The notes under the pieces: generated by a model | Database searches by the model: none | Seen by the model: only the letters and a program-made list of their open reading frames with translations | What the model was told of the DNA's origin: nothing | DNA from: Xestospongia muta | Taxonomy: Eukaryota > Porifera > Demospongiae > Haplosclerida > Petrosiidae | NCBI GenBank assembly: GCA_963693285.1 | Contig: OY848918.1 | Span: forward strand, 21,277,484 to 21,341,483 | Length of the DNA: 64,000 nucleotides | Direction: 5' to 3' | Part shown: in pieces, positions 36,654 to 48,072 of the stretch | Numbering within the stretch: the stretch's first letter is position 1 | Layout of the letters: every line of letters begins with the position of its first letter | Translations under genes and position numbers: made by a program

Positions 36654-36898
36654 TACGAAAGCCTCAGACGGACATTCCAATTCCTATTTCCTATTTCTTC
36701 CGGACATTCCAATTCCTATTTCCTATTTCTTCCGTCCACCTTCGCGTATTTGAAAAATTAATTATCGACCCTTTATAATTATTCTTTTTCTTCCGTATGA
36801 ATCAGAACTTCCTTTTTAAAAATACACGAGGTTTCACATGTGCCATTTTCCTGTTTTAGCACGTGGTTGGTTAGTTTGTTTGTAAACAGATTGTTAGC

Positions 36899-37152
36899 AT
36901 GGACTCTGAATTCAGGGAATCTTTAGTCATGAGAGGTGTAAAACGAGAAAGTATAGATTTGCTTGAAAAAGAAGATATATTGGGAGAAGAGCAATTTTTT
37001 CATCTTCGCATGGATGATCTTAAACTGTTTCTGGATAGAGGAATAAAAATTGGACAATACTCCATCATTGCTAGGCTATGGGAAGAAAAAGTGAAAGGTA
37101 TATACAAGTAGCAACTTAATGTCTATGACGTCTTGTATCGTATATATATGTA

Positions 37153-37198
<46 letters not shown>

Positions 37199-37623
37199 AG
37201 TATAATTTATTGTGTGTGTAGTTACTAGAGATGTATCAGGCTTGGGTTCTGATACTAGCAGTACCAGTGGGACAAGTGGTGATGGGACAAGTATGTTAAA
37301 GTAATTATGTTTGCTTTATTATGAAAAAATTAAGGTACACTCTCAAGACAAGAGCTGTTTGAATCATTTCATGCTAAAATGAAAACAATTAAGTCTAAAA
37401 AGTACAATCAAGAACCTTATTCTACAAAGTCTTGTGTAAAGAAATATGAAGAAAAACAATTAATTGCTGTAAGTAGTAATTATTAATTTACAAGCAGTCA
37501 TATCCTGTATAGGGAACTGTTGTAGTTTATTGGTATATAATTAGAATTAGTTATGTATGTATGCATATATTTATATATATTTATATATATATACAAATAT
37601 ACCCACACACACACACACACATA

Positions 37624-37671
<48 letters not shown>

Positions 37672-38373
37672 TATATATATATTGTTTACTTTTCATACTA
37701 GATCCATTTTGGAGGAATGATTTATGTTTCTGAACTAGACAGAGGAGTAAAAAAGAAACACCTACCATCACCTCGTATTGTAGATTTTATGAGATCAGCA
37801 AACTACGAAGATGTTATTAAACTTGGGAAAGAGCTATTCTTCAAGGAAGAAACTGATGACCTTGAATTATACTGCCTATGTGGAACTTCAGGAATACTAT
37901 TTCATATTGAAGACAAAGATAACTGGAATATCTATGATTTTATGAAAGATCATGGCTATCAACCTAGTAAATTTAAATTATATGTAATGCTTAAATCTAC
38001 TGAAGTAAGTTACATACAAGAATGGTTCTATTATGATTTTATATTCTTAAAGCAACATACTAAATACACTGTCACTGATTCTCCTGTATCAGCTCAAGAT
38101 CAAGACAAAACAGAACCAATCAGTAAGAATATAATGTAACATATGAATGATGATATAATTTTAACAGGATACACCAAGCCTGTCATAAAAAATTGTGTCA
38201 CCTGTCAAAAGGAGTTTCTTGCACCTTTAGAGGAGACAGATTGCATACTACCAGATGATACAATTGTTTATTATCGAGATCCAATTCTTGAGTGCCCATT
38301 ATGTGATGAAAGGCAGTTTGGGTTCCAATTAAATCTGGACTTTATGCCAGAGTTGGCATACTTTAAGAATTAA
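36899..38373 (+). CDS. Passenger gene of the transposon, SAM-like N-terminus, CxxC tail
   Basis: Five exons join in frame to 342 aa: 36899-37097, 37222-37290, 37335-37468, 37702-38122 and 38168-38373, all with GT-AG borders. Exon 1 (66 codons) has the pattern of a sterile-alpha-motif fold, with [19 protein letters not shown] near its end. Exon 2 is a Ser/Thr/Gly linker, and exon 3 is basic. Exon 4 is a globular block with KLGKELFF and [12 protein letters not shown]. Exon 5 has CVTCQKEF and, 37 residues later, CPLCDERQF, which could bind one zinc. No transposase motif is seen. It is transcribed towards the transposase and both 3' ends lie less than 100 bp apart. Function is unknown; a role in transposition or in host interaction is possible. 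Confidence 0.75.
37141..37199. repeat. TG/TA microsatellite in passenger intron 1
   Basis: Compound TG and TA run inside the first intron of the passenger gene. Confidence 0.8.
37560..37686. repeat. AT/CA microsatellite in passenger intron 3
   Basis: TATA runs around a CACACA tract, within the intron 37469-37701. It generates a tyrosine/isoleucine-repeat ORF on the minus strand that is not a gene. Confidence 0.8.
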
Positions 38374-38459
38374 ATTACTTTGTTAGCAATGTATTTGGAT
38401 TAAAAGACATGACTCGGTACAATTCTGTATTTAATATCATTGAGTTTATTAATCAAAAA

Positions 38460-40209
38460 TTAGTTTTTCATAATTTCAATGTCTTGTAATAACTGCAAAA
38501 ATAATTGGAGTGCTTCATTTGGTGTGGTGGGTGTACTAATACTTTCATCAAGTTTAAACTTGTCAGCATAGACTCTAAATTCATCTGAAACTAAAGATGA
38601 TTTGTGTCCATAATTATTTTCTGCATACTGTAACAATGCATAATCGAGTATGCATTTATAGTCTGTGGTTCCTAGTTTAAGTTTTAAATTTATTATGACT
38701 GAAACATATAACACTCACCATATTGTTCTGGTAAAAAATAAAGTATCTCAGGAATTCCACCTATAGTTTCACAATATTTGCTTTTTCTAATATAGTGATG
38801 ATTCCACTCATTCACAAGAACATCTAGTTCCTTCTCAATTATTGGTCCAAAGCAATAACGTGATGTCTCACTATAAATTTAACAAAAATGCGTTTGAGTA
38901 ATTGCAAAGTATTTAGCATTATGAACTCACAGTGTGTATTCCAAAGAATCATCAAAGCAGCCATTGATTTGCAAATCCTGGCAATTTATTATAATGAATT
39001 ATAGCTCCTCCATATGCAAGATTTAGCTTACATGGAAAAATTGGATCCACCAGTCAGTCAATCTGCATCTCAAGAAGGCCCACCAAGCTTCAATTCTCTA
39101 TATAATTAGCAATGTTTTTAAGTTTTATTTAAAGTATTTACCTGATTAGAGCTAGATCGACCATATCTAAAACTCATTTCAGCAGACAAGCTATCATTAT
39201 GAATACTTCTTAATGTTGGTTGAACATAGGCAATTATTGAGTTTTCTGTCCCTCTGTCAGCTCTTACTACTCTAGGAAGACCTAAATATGTTATCAATTT
39301 ATATATATTATAGCTTATTTCATAACTTATACCATTAATTGCTTTTACTGTATCTAAATAGTACTGTGCAATAATGTGTGGATCATTGTTAGTACTTGCA
39401 CATTTCATCCACATAATTCTTCTTGAGTACCTATGTTAAAAAATTTAAAAATAAAGGAATCATGCATATCGCCAATATACCCATCAATGCAGCCGTGAAT
39501 AGTGATACCAAATGGCTTTAATTTATCATAGCCATCACAGTGCCAAATAAAATTTGGACCCTAAAAGTTTTTATAAATTATATTGAATTATGGCAAATAG
39601 TTTACGTACCTTACTACGATATATCCTTCTTTTCAATCTCTGCCTACTCCTTTCTTGGGAACCTTCCGGATCCATTAAAGGTAACAAAACCATGACTGTA
39701 TCTCTATAATATTATATAATCTGTAATAGCTACACTGGATATATATAAAGTATAACCTTCTGACATTTAACTGATGAGTAATGCGCAATCGGTTCCACAT
39801 ACATCTATATCCCAATAATCCACCAGAAAATTGTAATTCTTTCTTATAATGGAATAAATGCTTTAACATTTTAAGTATATAACTATATTATTGCTTATAC
39901 CTGAATGGTATCACATATTTTCATAATAGATGACTCTTCTGACTTTTGGCTGACACCTAATTTGGCTCTAATCCTTCTTATATGTCTCTTAGTGATAGAG
40001 TAACCAGATTTTCCTGTCAGTATTTTTTCAATTGAATTAGTAGAAAGTCCACACATAGCAAAATAATGTATTAGCTCATTTCTTGAAAATTCAGAGGAAT
40101 TCATAAGAGGAGACATAGGAATGCCACTGACATCTCTTGAAAATTCAGATGAATTCATAAGAGGAGATATAGGAATACCACTAAAAATAGCAAGCTCTGT
40201 ACTAGCCAT
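38460..40209 (-). CDS. DDE (rve-like) transposase, nine exons, intact
   Basis: Nine exons: 40209-39901, 39860-39757, 39703-39610, 39560-39481, 39430-39142, 39097-39032, 38977-38931, 38870-38719 and 38698-38460. All introns are GT-AG, and the lengths sum to 1380 nt, giving 459 aa plus stop. The N-terminus repeats SPLMNSSEFSR and then has a helix-turn-helix (YSITKRHIRRIRAKLGV). GYRCMWNRLR and MDPEGSQERS precede the catalytic core: first Asp in WHCDGYDKLKPFG, second Asp in VVRADRGTEN, Glu in RIEAWW. ETIGGIPEILYFLPEQ follows the core. All three acidic residues are kept. The ATG at 40209 is preferred over an in-frame one at 40236 because MAS opens the conserved part; either would work. Confidence 0.88.
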
Positions 40210-40420
40210 TTTATAAGAATAAAAATGTATAAGCACATGTTAAAAATGGAAATTTGAAATAAGAAAGTCTAATAAAAATTAGAAATGGCCCACGTGCCAA
40301 AAATGGAATAGGGAATAAGGAATTGGAACTCACCGACTTGGTAGTTAATTGGAATGGAAACCTATCAATTAGGTCTTTGAAACCCATCAACTGGGTCTTT
40401 AATTGGAATTTTCAAATACA

Positions 40421-40570
40421 CGAAGCTGCGCGGAAGAATTTGGAAATAGGAATAAGAAATTGGAAATAGGAATAAGAATGTCCGTCTGCGGCTTCCGAAG
40501 CTGCGCGGAAGAATTTGGAAATAGGAATAAGAAATTGGAAATAGGAATAAGAATGTCCGTCTGCGGCTTC
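40421..40570. repeat. 75-bp tandem duplication in the transposon right end
   Basis: Two units starting CGAAGCTGCGCGGAAG at 40421 and 40496; each ends with the terminal motif TCTGCGGCTTCCG. The duplicated terminus gives the element two potential right ends. Confidence 0.85.
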
Positions 40571-40574
40571 CGTA

Positions 40575-40580
40575 CTTATT
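40575..40580. repeat. Target-site duplication, right (CTTATT)
   Basis: Matches 36648-36653; followed by AATGTAACC as in the empty sites of units B and D. Confidence 0.9.
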
Positions 40581-40727
40581 AATGTAACCATGTCTACTTT
40601 ATTCTCTATGCAATTATATTATTTACTAATATTTATTTTGAAATTATCAGTATTGAGAGCTATTGTCTTCTCCTGCTGTCACTGTGATGAAGAGTGATGA
40701 AAGTTAATCTGTTGCCTTCTCAATATA

Positions 40728-40728
<1 letters not shown>

Positions 40729-40794
<66 letters not shown>

Positions 40795-40872
40795 TAATTA
40801 TACATACATACATACATACATATATATATATATATACATACATGTAATAATATATATACATATATATATATA
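40729..40872. repeat. AT/CATA compound microsatellite, unit C
   Basis: Expanded counterpart of 20840-20910, with long ATAC and AT runs. Confidence 0.8.
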
Positions 40873-41579
40873 TTGCCTACTCAGGCTTAGAATTGTTATC
40901 AGTAATGGAGTTGATCTGCAAGTTCCTTTGTTTAGTGCATAATCTATTGCCTTCTTATGTTCACAGTGTGTGTAACTATCATCCTGTACTCTAGTTGTTA
41001 TAGATTCTATTACGATACAGTCCTATATATCCAGAATTGTCTTCAGAGCATGCTAAAACTATGGTAGTTCAAAATTACGCATAAAGTATGAATATCGCCA
41101 AAGTTTTTGCAATACAGTACAATGATACAATATAATTGTTAAATAATTTTGTGTCACTATTAAACATTAACTGCTAGCATCATTTGAAAACTTTTTTGAA
41201 ATAAATTATTAATGATTACTGCTATACACAAATCTTATTGATATCATTACTGTTAGTATCCATCATTCTAATAGCAGAAGTTGTGCTTGATTCTTCTACT
41301 GTTATCTCTGTGTTCTTCTTTGAGCTATATACATTAAAAACTTCTGTTACTATTATCTTCCTGATGTCTGTAAACTTTTCTACATGTAAAAGTCATAAAA
41401 CATAATTATTATATTGAGAATGGTAAATCTTACAGCAATTAATACTCATTGTGAATACATGGAATAATTCTAATAAATATATTTCTATTAAAAAGAAATT
41501 ATCACAAGCAAACTGTATGCAAGTCAGACCATTTGATAGGTACTGCATTGAGGGTCAGTCCGTATTTTTAACTGTTAAA

Positions 41580-41956
41580 TACGGAAGGGGCAGACGGACA
41601 TTCCAATTCCGATTTCTTATATCTTCCAAGCACCTTTGCGTATTAAAAAATTCTAATTAACGACCAAGTTGATGAGATCAATTTCTTATTCATAATTCCA
41701 TTTTTGGCACGTGCGCCATTACTAGGCTTTTCTTGTTACTTAATAAAACGCGGAGCGCGAGTACCACGAGCCGTCTCTTAGAATCGAGCGTCAGCGAGAT
41801 GTTTTCACTTGGGTTGGGTTCCTGGTTTTGATTGTATATTGGCATTGGAACCCATCAATTGTACCTTTAATTGGAATATAAGGGTGTTTAATTAGAATAT
41901 AAGGTGCGTGAAAAAATTGAAAACAGGAATACAAATGTCCGTCTGAGGCTTCTGTA
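41580..41956. mobile_element. 377-bp MITE related to the 3.9-kb transposon
   Basis: Starts TACGGAAGGG with CAGACGGACATTCC just inside, and ends TCCGTCTGAGGCTTCTGTA. It is flanked by GTTAAA on both sides (41574-41579 and 41957-41962), a perfect 6-bp target duplication. The ends share the CAGACGGACATT inner motif and the TAC...GTA tips with the autonomous element, and CCCATCAATTG-type sequence near the right end is also shared. No coding capacity. Confidence 0.85.
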
Positions 41957-42311
41957 GTTAAATGACCTTCATCTGGAGAGAATTAAAAAGACAGTTAGCA
42001 GCTTAATAAGTTGTGGTGTTGTTAAATATAATAATTAGTTTAAATTTTGGGCACAAGACGTTTAATTAGTACTCATTTAAGTAGTAATATAATATAAAAT
42101 CTTAGAAATTACAAAATATTTCACCTTCCAATACACTTGTCCAATTATAGAGAAAACGTCATGACCTTCTCTTTAAAGCAATGGACAACAATTGAAAGAA
42201 ATTTGCACAAGAGCTGAAGTAAGTGCTAGACAGTAGATCTGCGTGCTTATAAAAGCGTTTGTCAGGTGTAAAAGGACGTCAAATGAGCGTCATTTCATTT
42301 GAAAAATTAAA

Positions 42312-43238
42312 ATGGCTACTTTTGGTGAGACTTGGTTTCCCAAGAAGAAGTGTGTGAGACATGGAGTTCGCTACCAAATGGAGCTGAATTTCTCGAGTGA
42401 TGCTGACAAAAAGAACTTTCTTCGACAACTAGAAATAGTGAAGTCAGTTTTGTCATCAAAGGAGTCACGACCACTCGACAATCGTGAGCTTCTTGGATTG
42501 TTATTGGACATGGCGGATGTGGATGATGATGGTGGTGGCAATGAGACAGTCAATGAAAGTGGTGGTGGACCTCAGAGAGAAATTGTTAAGCCAATGTTGG
42601 AATATTCATTTAATATTTAATGACAAGGAATGACTGGCATGCAATATTTAAGGTATTATAGGTATCTTTACTGGTGGTGATGATGGAGACAATCAGTCAT
42701 TGTTTCTTTGTGAGCATAAGACATTTCATGAACTAGTAGTAGGACTGACGTGAGCATGTGACTGTCATGCTATAATATGGGCGACATCATCTATAGTTCA
42801 GGTACAATGGCTTCATATGTATTATAAGATATTTGTGATTTTGTGACTTGTAGATTGGACATGTACTATATACAAGTTGAGTTTCAGTGTCAGACTTGTT
42901 GATTTAAGCAATGGTGGGCCAGTTCAAGAGTATTTGGAGGGCATTGCTTGGGCAACCAAAAGTTAATACTTGTTAAAAAGTTATAATAATCAATGTTTTG
43001 TGTACTAGATGTGTTCATGCTTTAACATGTGCTGGAATTATACCTAGCCAGTACATTAACTTCAGCTGCTTTTTTTGCATTGGAACTGTTGGCAAGTTGT
43101 ACATTAGATCAGGTATATTACATAATAAACCACAAGTCTAGTGATTGTTTGGCTTTAGTTTATAAATCACAAAGATATTATAGAAGTTGTTATATTTTTT
43201 AGATGGAGGAAACAATGTGGACACATAGCTTCATCTTG
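42312..43238 (+). pseudogene. Transposon-like multi-exon gene, decayed (unit C)
   Basis: First exon from ATG 42312 (MATFGETWFPKKKCVRHG, then FSSDADKKNF), 102 codons to a stop. The donor used in units B and D (TTTCAG|GTAATA) is changed to ATTCATTTAATA here, and the second block has an in-frame TGA (ACG TGA GCA instead of ACT CAA GCA near 42749). The CQTC, FGGHCLGNQ and CVHALTCAGI blocks follow at about 42884-43110. See the unit B copy for domain comments. Confidence 0.5.
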
Positions 43239-43365
43239 GAGGGTCATCAGGATCTTATATCCACTTGAAACTATGTTGCCAACAATTTTATAATTAGTAC
43301 CAGATCTGTTTATCATTAAACCACATTATGTTGACATCTACTTTCTAGTTCATGTGACATTGTAC

Positions 43366-43608
43366 CCTAAGTGATTTAACTTTAATAAAATCTTCTTATA
43401 CAGTCATTTAATGATATTTCATTAGAGAAGACGTAAATGAGTAGACTCCTTAATTTAAATCTATTAGTTTTTAATAACAGTCATAAACTGCTAGAGTTAA
43501 GTTGTCTATGAAAGAGCCATAAAAATATAGAGGCAAACATGGCTATGGTTCCTACTTGATATAGCAATTATGTATAAATTATTACTTCTTATGACATTTT
43601 AATACAGC
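43366..43608. repeat. Dispersed repeat, diverged copy (unit C)
   Basis: Counterpart of 22831-23078. Confidence 0.5.
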
Positions 43609-45319
43609 ACAAAGTAATTTTTCCAATTTTTTTAGTCATTTTCATTAAGTGACTTTATAACTACAGAAAATTGGAATTAATGATGTCATGGTGACATTAA
43701 TTAAAATTAAAATTATACTGTAGTTATTTATTAAAAAAGGAGGGTACAAACATGGCTTTGTAAAGATGTTATTTAGTTGAGACATAGGAAAGTCTAGTAA
43801 TGAAACATTTTGAAAAACTCCAAAGTAAAATGTGGCCAAGTCTAAAGAACAATTATTATAAATGTCACTTTATTTTCAATAGTTACGAAGTGCAAATGTA
43901 TGTTTAATCTCATTCTCATATCAAAACATGCATAGCATAATAGGACGTTTAGTGACTTTTATAGGCTATGACACAGCCAGTTGAGGTAATCTATGTCAAC
44001 ATCTATAAATAGTGACAAATTAATTATCAAATATATAAACATCATTTATTAATAAAATAAATATTACATATCTATATCTAGTTACTATATAAGTTATTAA
44101 ACTTTTCATCTGTATTACCTCTATAATTGCAATCATCGAGATAATTATAATGGAGTATTGAGCCACTATATATAAACTCTTCTTCCAGTAGAAGACAGTT
44201 AAAGTGACACACTCCAAATACAGTTTCTAAAACCTTAAATTAGATCATTTAATATAATACCATCTATGATAATAATAAAGGAATATTAACGGCCCTAAAA
44301 AAGGTATTGTGATGATAACAGAATAGGTGAAGTTTGAATTGAAGGAGAAAGAGACACAAGAAAACTACAGGAAAGAGAAAAGGATCATGACAATCAAACA
44401 GAAGTATTAGAGAAGAATATTTACCTTCATTAACATTCCATTACTTGTATATCTCAAAATCTGGGTGCTTGTTGGTATAACTTGACTGATGATGTAAGAA
44501 TTTGTCCTATGATGACATCCCTATGTGTCATAAAGATAATAATGTTAGGTTTGGTTTAAGGATGTCATCATAGTCAAGTTACATCAAGAACCACCCCAAG
44601 ATCTCACAATTGAAATACTAGACTTCACCCAAATCTCTGGCTCTTTGGAGTCAATACCTGGGAAAAAAATCTTAGCTTACTGGATGGATGATGGATAGTA
44701 TTATCTAAATAATGGACGAATACATGTATAGCGAATAAACAAATGAATGAATGGATGAATGGAAAATAGGTTGATATAATTTGACACAATGAACTATAGT
44801 CCGTTCGTGTTCACCTTTCCGGTAGAAAAATTATCATAACTTTCTAATAACTCCACCAAATTCAAAATTTCAAAATCAGGTGGTCTCCTGACGACCATCC
44901 GGTTCTTTTGATGTCATTCTTATATGAATAGGACCCACAAGAACAAAATTTGTTGTACTTTCCATAAGCAAAGTATAGGAGATGCCATTGACCACGAGGA
45001 ATGTGATCTCGTGAATTTCGTTAATCAACAAAATGGCTGCCGCTTGAAGAGAGAAACCAGTACGGTAAGAAATACATTCTAACTGTAAAAGTTTAATCAC
45101 ATAGATAGGTAAAATAAATTGAATATAAATATTGTGTATGAGAATGAATACAAACAGAAGTATTACTGAATTCAGACTTCGATAACCAAAAAAATTATAA
45201 AAGTTACGACAGTGGTAATACATTGTAGGGTACAAAGGTGCTGGTCTGTGTTGTTTTACTTTCTGTAGAAATGTCTTTTTAATGTCCTTGTAGTCATATT
45301 TCATGCTATGTTCATCTAA
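43609..45319. other. Intergenic region, unit C
   Basis: No gene supported. Counterpart of 23079-24788 with the TAACTTGACTGATGATG inverted repeat near 44476-44580. The hydrophobic minus-strand ORF seen in unit B is frameshifted here. Confidence 0.4.
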
Positions 45320-46174
45320 CTATCTTTTAATATCATCTTTTCTGTTTGCAGTTGTTGGAGGTTTGTCCTTTTGTTTGTTGTGGTACGAAGCATTGTCTAA
45401 AACTATCACAGATGTAGGTGGAATGTTTGGAAGTAGCTGTTGTATAAACCACTCTATAAAGTGTTCTGAGTTCATTTTGTCATGATAGTATGCGGAGTTT
45501 GTCTTAGATCTAAAAACCAAGTCTGTCCCAGGAACCCAACCTTCCACTCCACTGGCATGAACCACAATCAATCATTGACCTTTCCCACTTGGCACCTTCC
45601 ATCCTTCTTTACCATCAACGTCTACCCAAATATGTTCTTTACAGTGATGTGTGTTTACCCATGTTTTGTCAGTATAGATTATTGTCCTGTTGTCATTTCT
45701 TAGTTTACCTATCATTTGCAAGTATGTATGTCTTTGTTCCAGTATATTATGTTGTTCATATATGTATTGTTTATTGTCTCTTTTCTTGTATGAAAACGCC
45801 AACTCTCACAGAACCTTCCATACACAAAATGTACCACCTCCGAAAACTCCATCCTCTGTCAAGTTAGCTAAAATAGTAGACAATATGGGATATTGTTGGT
45901 GTGTGTAAAAGCTATGAACAGTACGTCCTATTACTTCTTTATTAAAAGAGTCTGGATTCACACGTACCCTAGATGTTGTGTATTGTTTAACAAGAGTCAG
46001 TAATTTACCTTCTTGAGAAATATATTCATTATGAATGTTACGCACACTTCTTATTGATACACCTGTAGCCTCTGCTGTACGTTCTACAATTCTCTCTCTC
46101 TTAATTGAGCTTCCTTTTCTTTTCTCTTTCTCAAAGAACTGCCTTACATTTTCAATAACATATTCATTGATCAT
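45320..46174 (-). pseudogene. Tc1/IS630-type transposase, dead (unit C)
   Basis: Same structure as 24789-25643 with both in-frame TGA codons (after CVWKVL and after PSGKGQ), both remaining catalytic Asp motifs, no third acidic residue, and a 5' junction to a MACPF fragment. Confidence 0.85.
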
Positions 46175-46646
46175 TGAATAATTGAGCAGCTTTTTTCTGA
46201 ATATCAGTTGTCAATGATGTACTAACATCAACTAATCCAGAGTATCCTGCAGAAGCTTTGACATTGATGCTAGAAGAATAAGGGTTTAGAGTAGTTTGTT
46301 GTAGAAAATTCTGAACGTACTCAAAATCAACCACCCATTTTCAATGCTGTTACAATGTGAGTTCTGTATTGTTGAATAAATATCAAATAATCTTGTTTTG
46401 TTGACGAGTTTAAAACCTGGGGAAGATAATTTACAGCAGAGACAAAACTATCTGAGAATGGAGCATCATGTATTGAGGCACCATAAGCTTCACATTGTGA
46501 CTGAGAACTGATGAATAATGTCCAGAAAAACTTGCTCCCCAGCCATTGAAACTTGCATCAACATGTATTTTAAGAGAATCCATATATGAAGCTGTATCAC
46601 TGTTGATTCTACTAGAAAATGAAAAGGAACAGGACTGAGTGTTAAG
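46175..46646 (-). pseudogene. M-type MACPF fragment joined to dead transposase (unit C)
   Basis: Nearly identical to 25644-26115, with the same internal deletion and the same breakpoints on both sides. Confidence 0.85.
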
Positions 46647-46919
46647 GATAAGGCATGTCTACAGTAATACTAATAAATTCACGACATATTAAACTGTAGT
46701 ACATAGAAATAGCCAATTGATATCACACCATTATATCAGGATATCATTGTAAAATGTAACAACAGCAGAAATCTTTATATGTAAACACAGAATAGAGTGT
46801 TGCTGTCTGGAACAAGTGAAATATTGCTATTCTCTACTACTCAAGTTACTCAAGCACGTGGTATTGTCTGTTATTGAACAAGGGTAGGTCTTTTACTGGT
46901 TATCAGCTGTATATGAGAC

Positions 46920-46964
<45 letters not shown>

Positions 46965-48072
46965 TGTCTCATGGCTGACCACTAAGAGAGTCAACAAGTT
47001 ATTTTTAGACTTCTATTACAAAAAGAAACCGCAAAAAGGCTTAAAATGGTAAGACAAGACAGTATATATATAGTTGATTCAAGCAATGATTGAATAACGA
47101 GTAATGATTGAATAACGCAGGGTTAATAGTGGACAGCTATAAGTCCACGTTCTTTCCTACTTTCATAACAACAAGAGGTATATTGTCTGGTCTTCAGTTT
47201 CAAATAAAACAAACATTGGTTGTACTTATCAAGTATAATAATATCTTTTGGTTTTATTTTTTTTACACCAACAATATCGTTATTCTGTCTTCTGACTGTC
47301 TCTTTTCTACAAATAACTTGGACAAACTATGGACTAGAAACAAGTTAGTGATGACTTCACCATGATATATATTTTATTCAGATATTAGAAGTAATCATTG
47401 ACCTTAAATTTTTAATGCCTTCATATAAAATTGCTTAGAAGTTTTACTTATGGTAATTGTTGTTTTCAGCAAAATAATTCTCTTTGTTTATGTTTGGCTT
47501 CTTGTATTAAAGACAATTTGAGTTTTAGAATTATAGAAAATTAACAATTATATACTGTTTATACTGTTGATTTATACTGTTTAATAATGCATGTTCTTCC
47601 ATAGTGTTTGAAGAGAAAGAAGACTTAAAATGTTTCATATATACATACATACATATACATTGTATGGATCAAATACCATATTATAAAAGTCTATTGTTAC
47701 TCAGTACTGTTAAAGCTATAAGACTATTGTATTCAGTAGATATTGTGCAACACAAACTTCAAGAATTCAATCAAGCTAATTTTTCAAACTAATAGAACAT
47801 TATGGAATAGCACTTTTTAATTTATTACATAATAGATATCTTAAATTAATATAAGGTTTGCATAAGAGATAACTAGGGATACCACATCTTCATATCTCAA
47901 AAAATCTGTCGTTTGCTAGCAAAGATGAACTTTGAAATAATAATTTCTTTAAACAATAGTGTATTGTATTTAAAGAACAAAAGAAATTAATTTATTAATT
48001 TTGCTTAAAGTCCTATTGTATCAAAACCAATATATAATTAATCCTTCACAGACTAACTAGCTAATATAATAG
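46647..48072. other. Intergenic region before M gene D
   Basis: No gene seen. AT microsatellite at about 46923-46961; 3' flank of the M gene from about 47455. Confidence 0.55.

Larger units (their letters stand above)
36654..40574. mobile_element. 3921-bp DNA transposon with DDE transposase and passenger gene
   Basis: Present only in unit C. It is flanked by 6-bp duplications, and its outermost 24 bases match as inverted repeats at 22 positions (TACGAAAGCC at left, GGCTTCCGTA at right). The ends are elaborated by direct repeats: a ~32-bp repeat at left (36669-36735) and a 75-bp tandem duplication at right (40421-40570). Inside are two convergent intact spliced genes, transposase on minus and a passenger on plus. 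The rve-like DDE transposase and 6-bp target duplication fit the IS3EU superfamily as I remember it; that placement is tentative. Complete genes and a clean insertion site imply a recently active autonomous copy. Confidence 0.9.

Noticed and set aside
37571..37771. Tyr/Ile-repeat ORF, and a similar one at 40679-40861
   Set aside because: These are microsatellite translations inside an intron of the passenger gene and next to the transposon.
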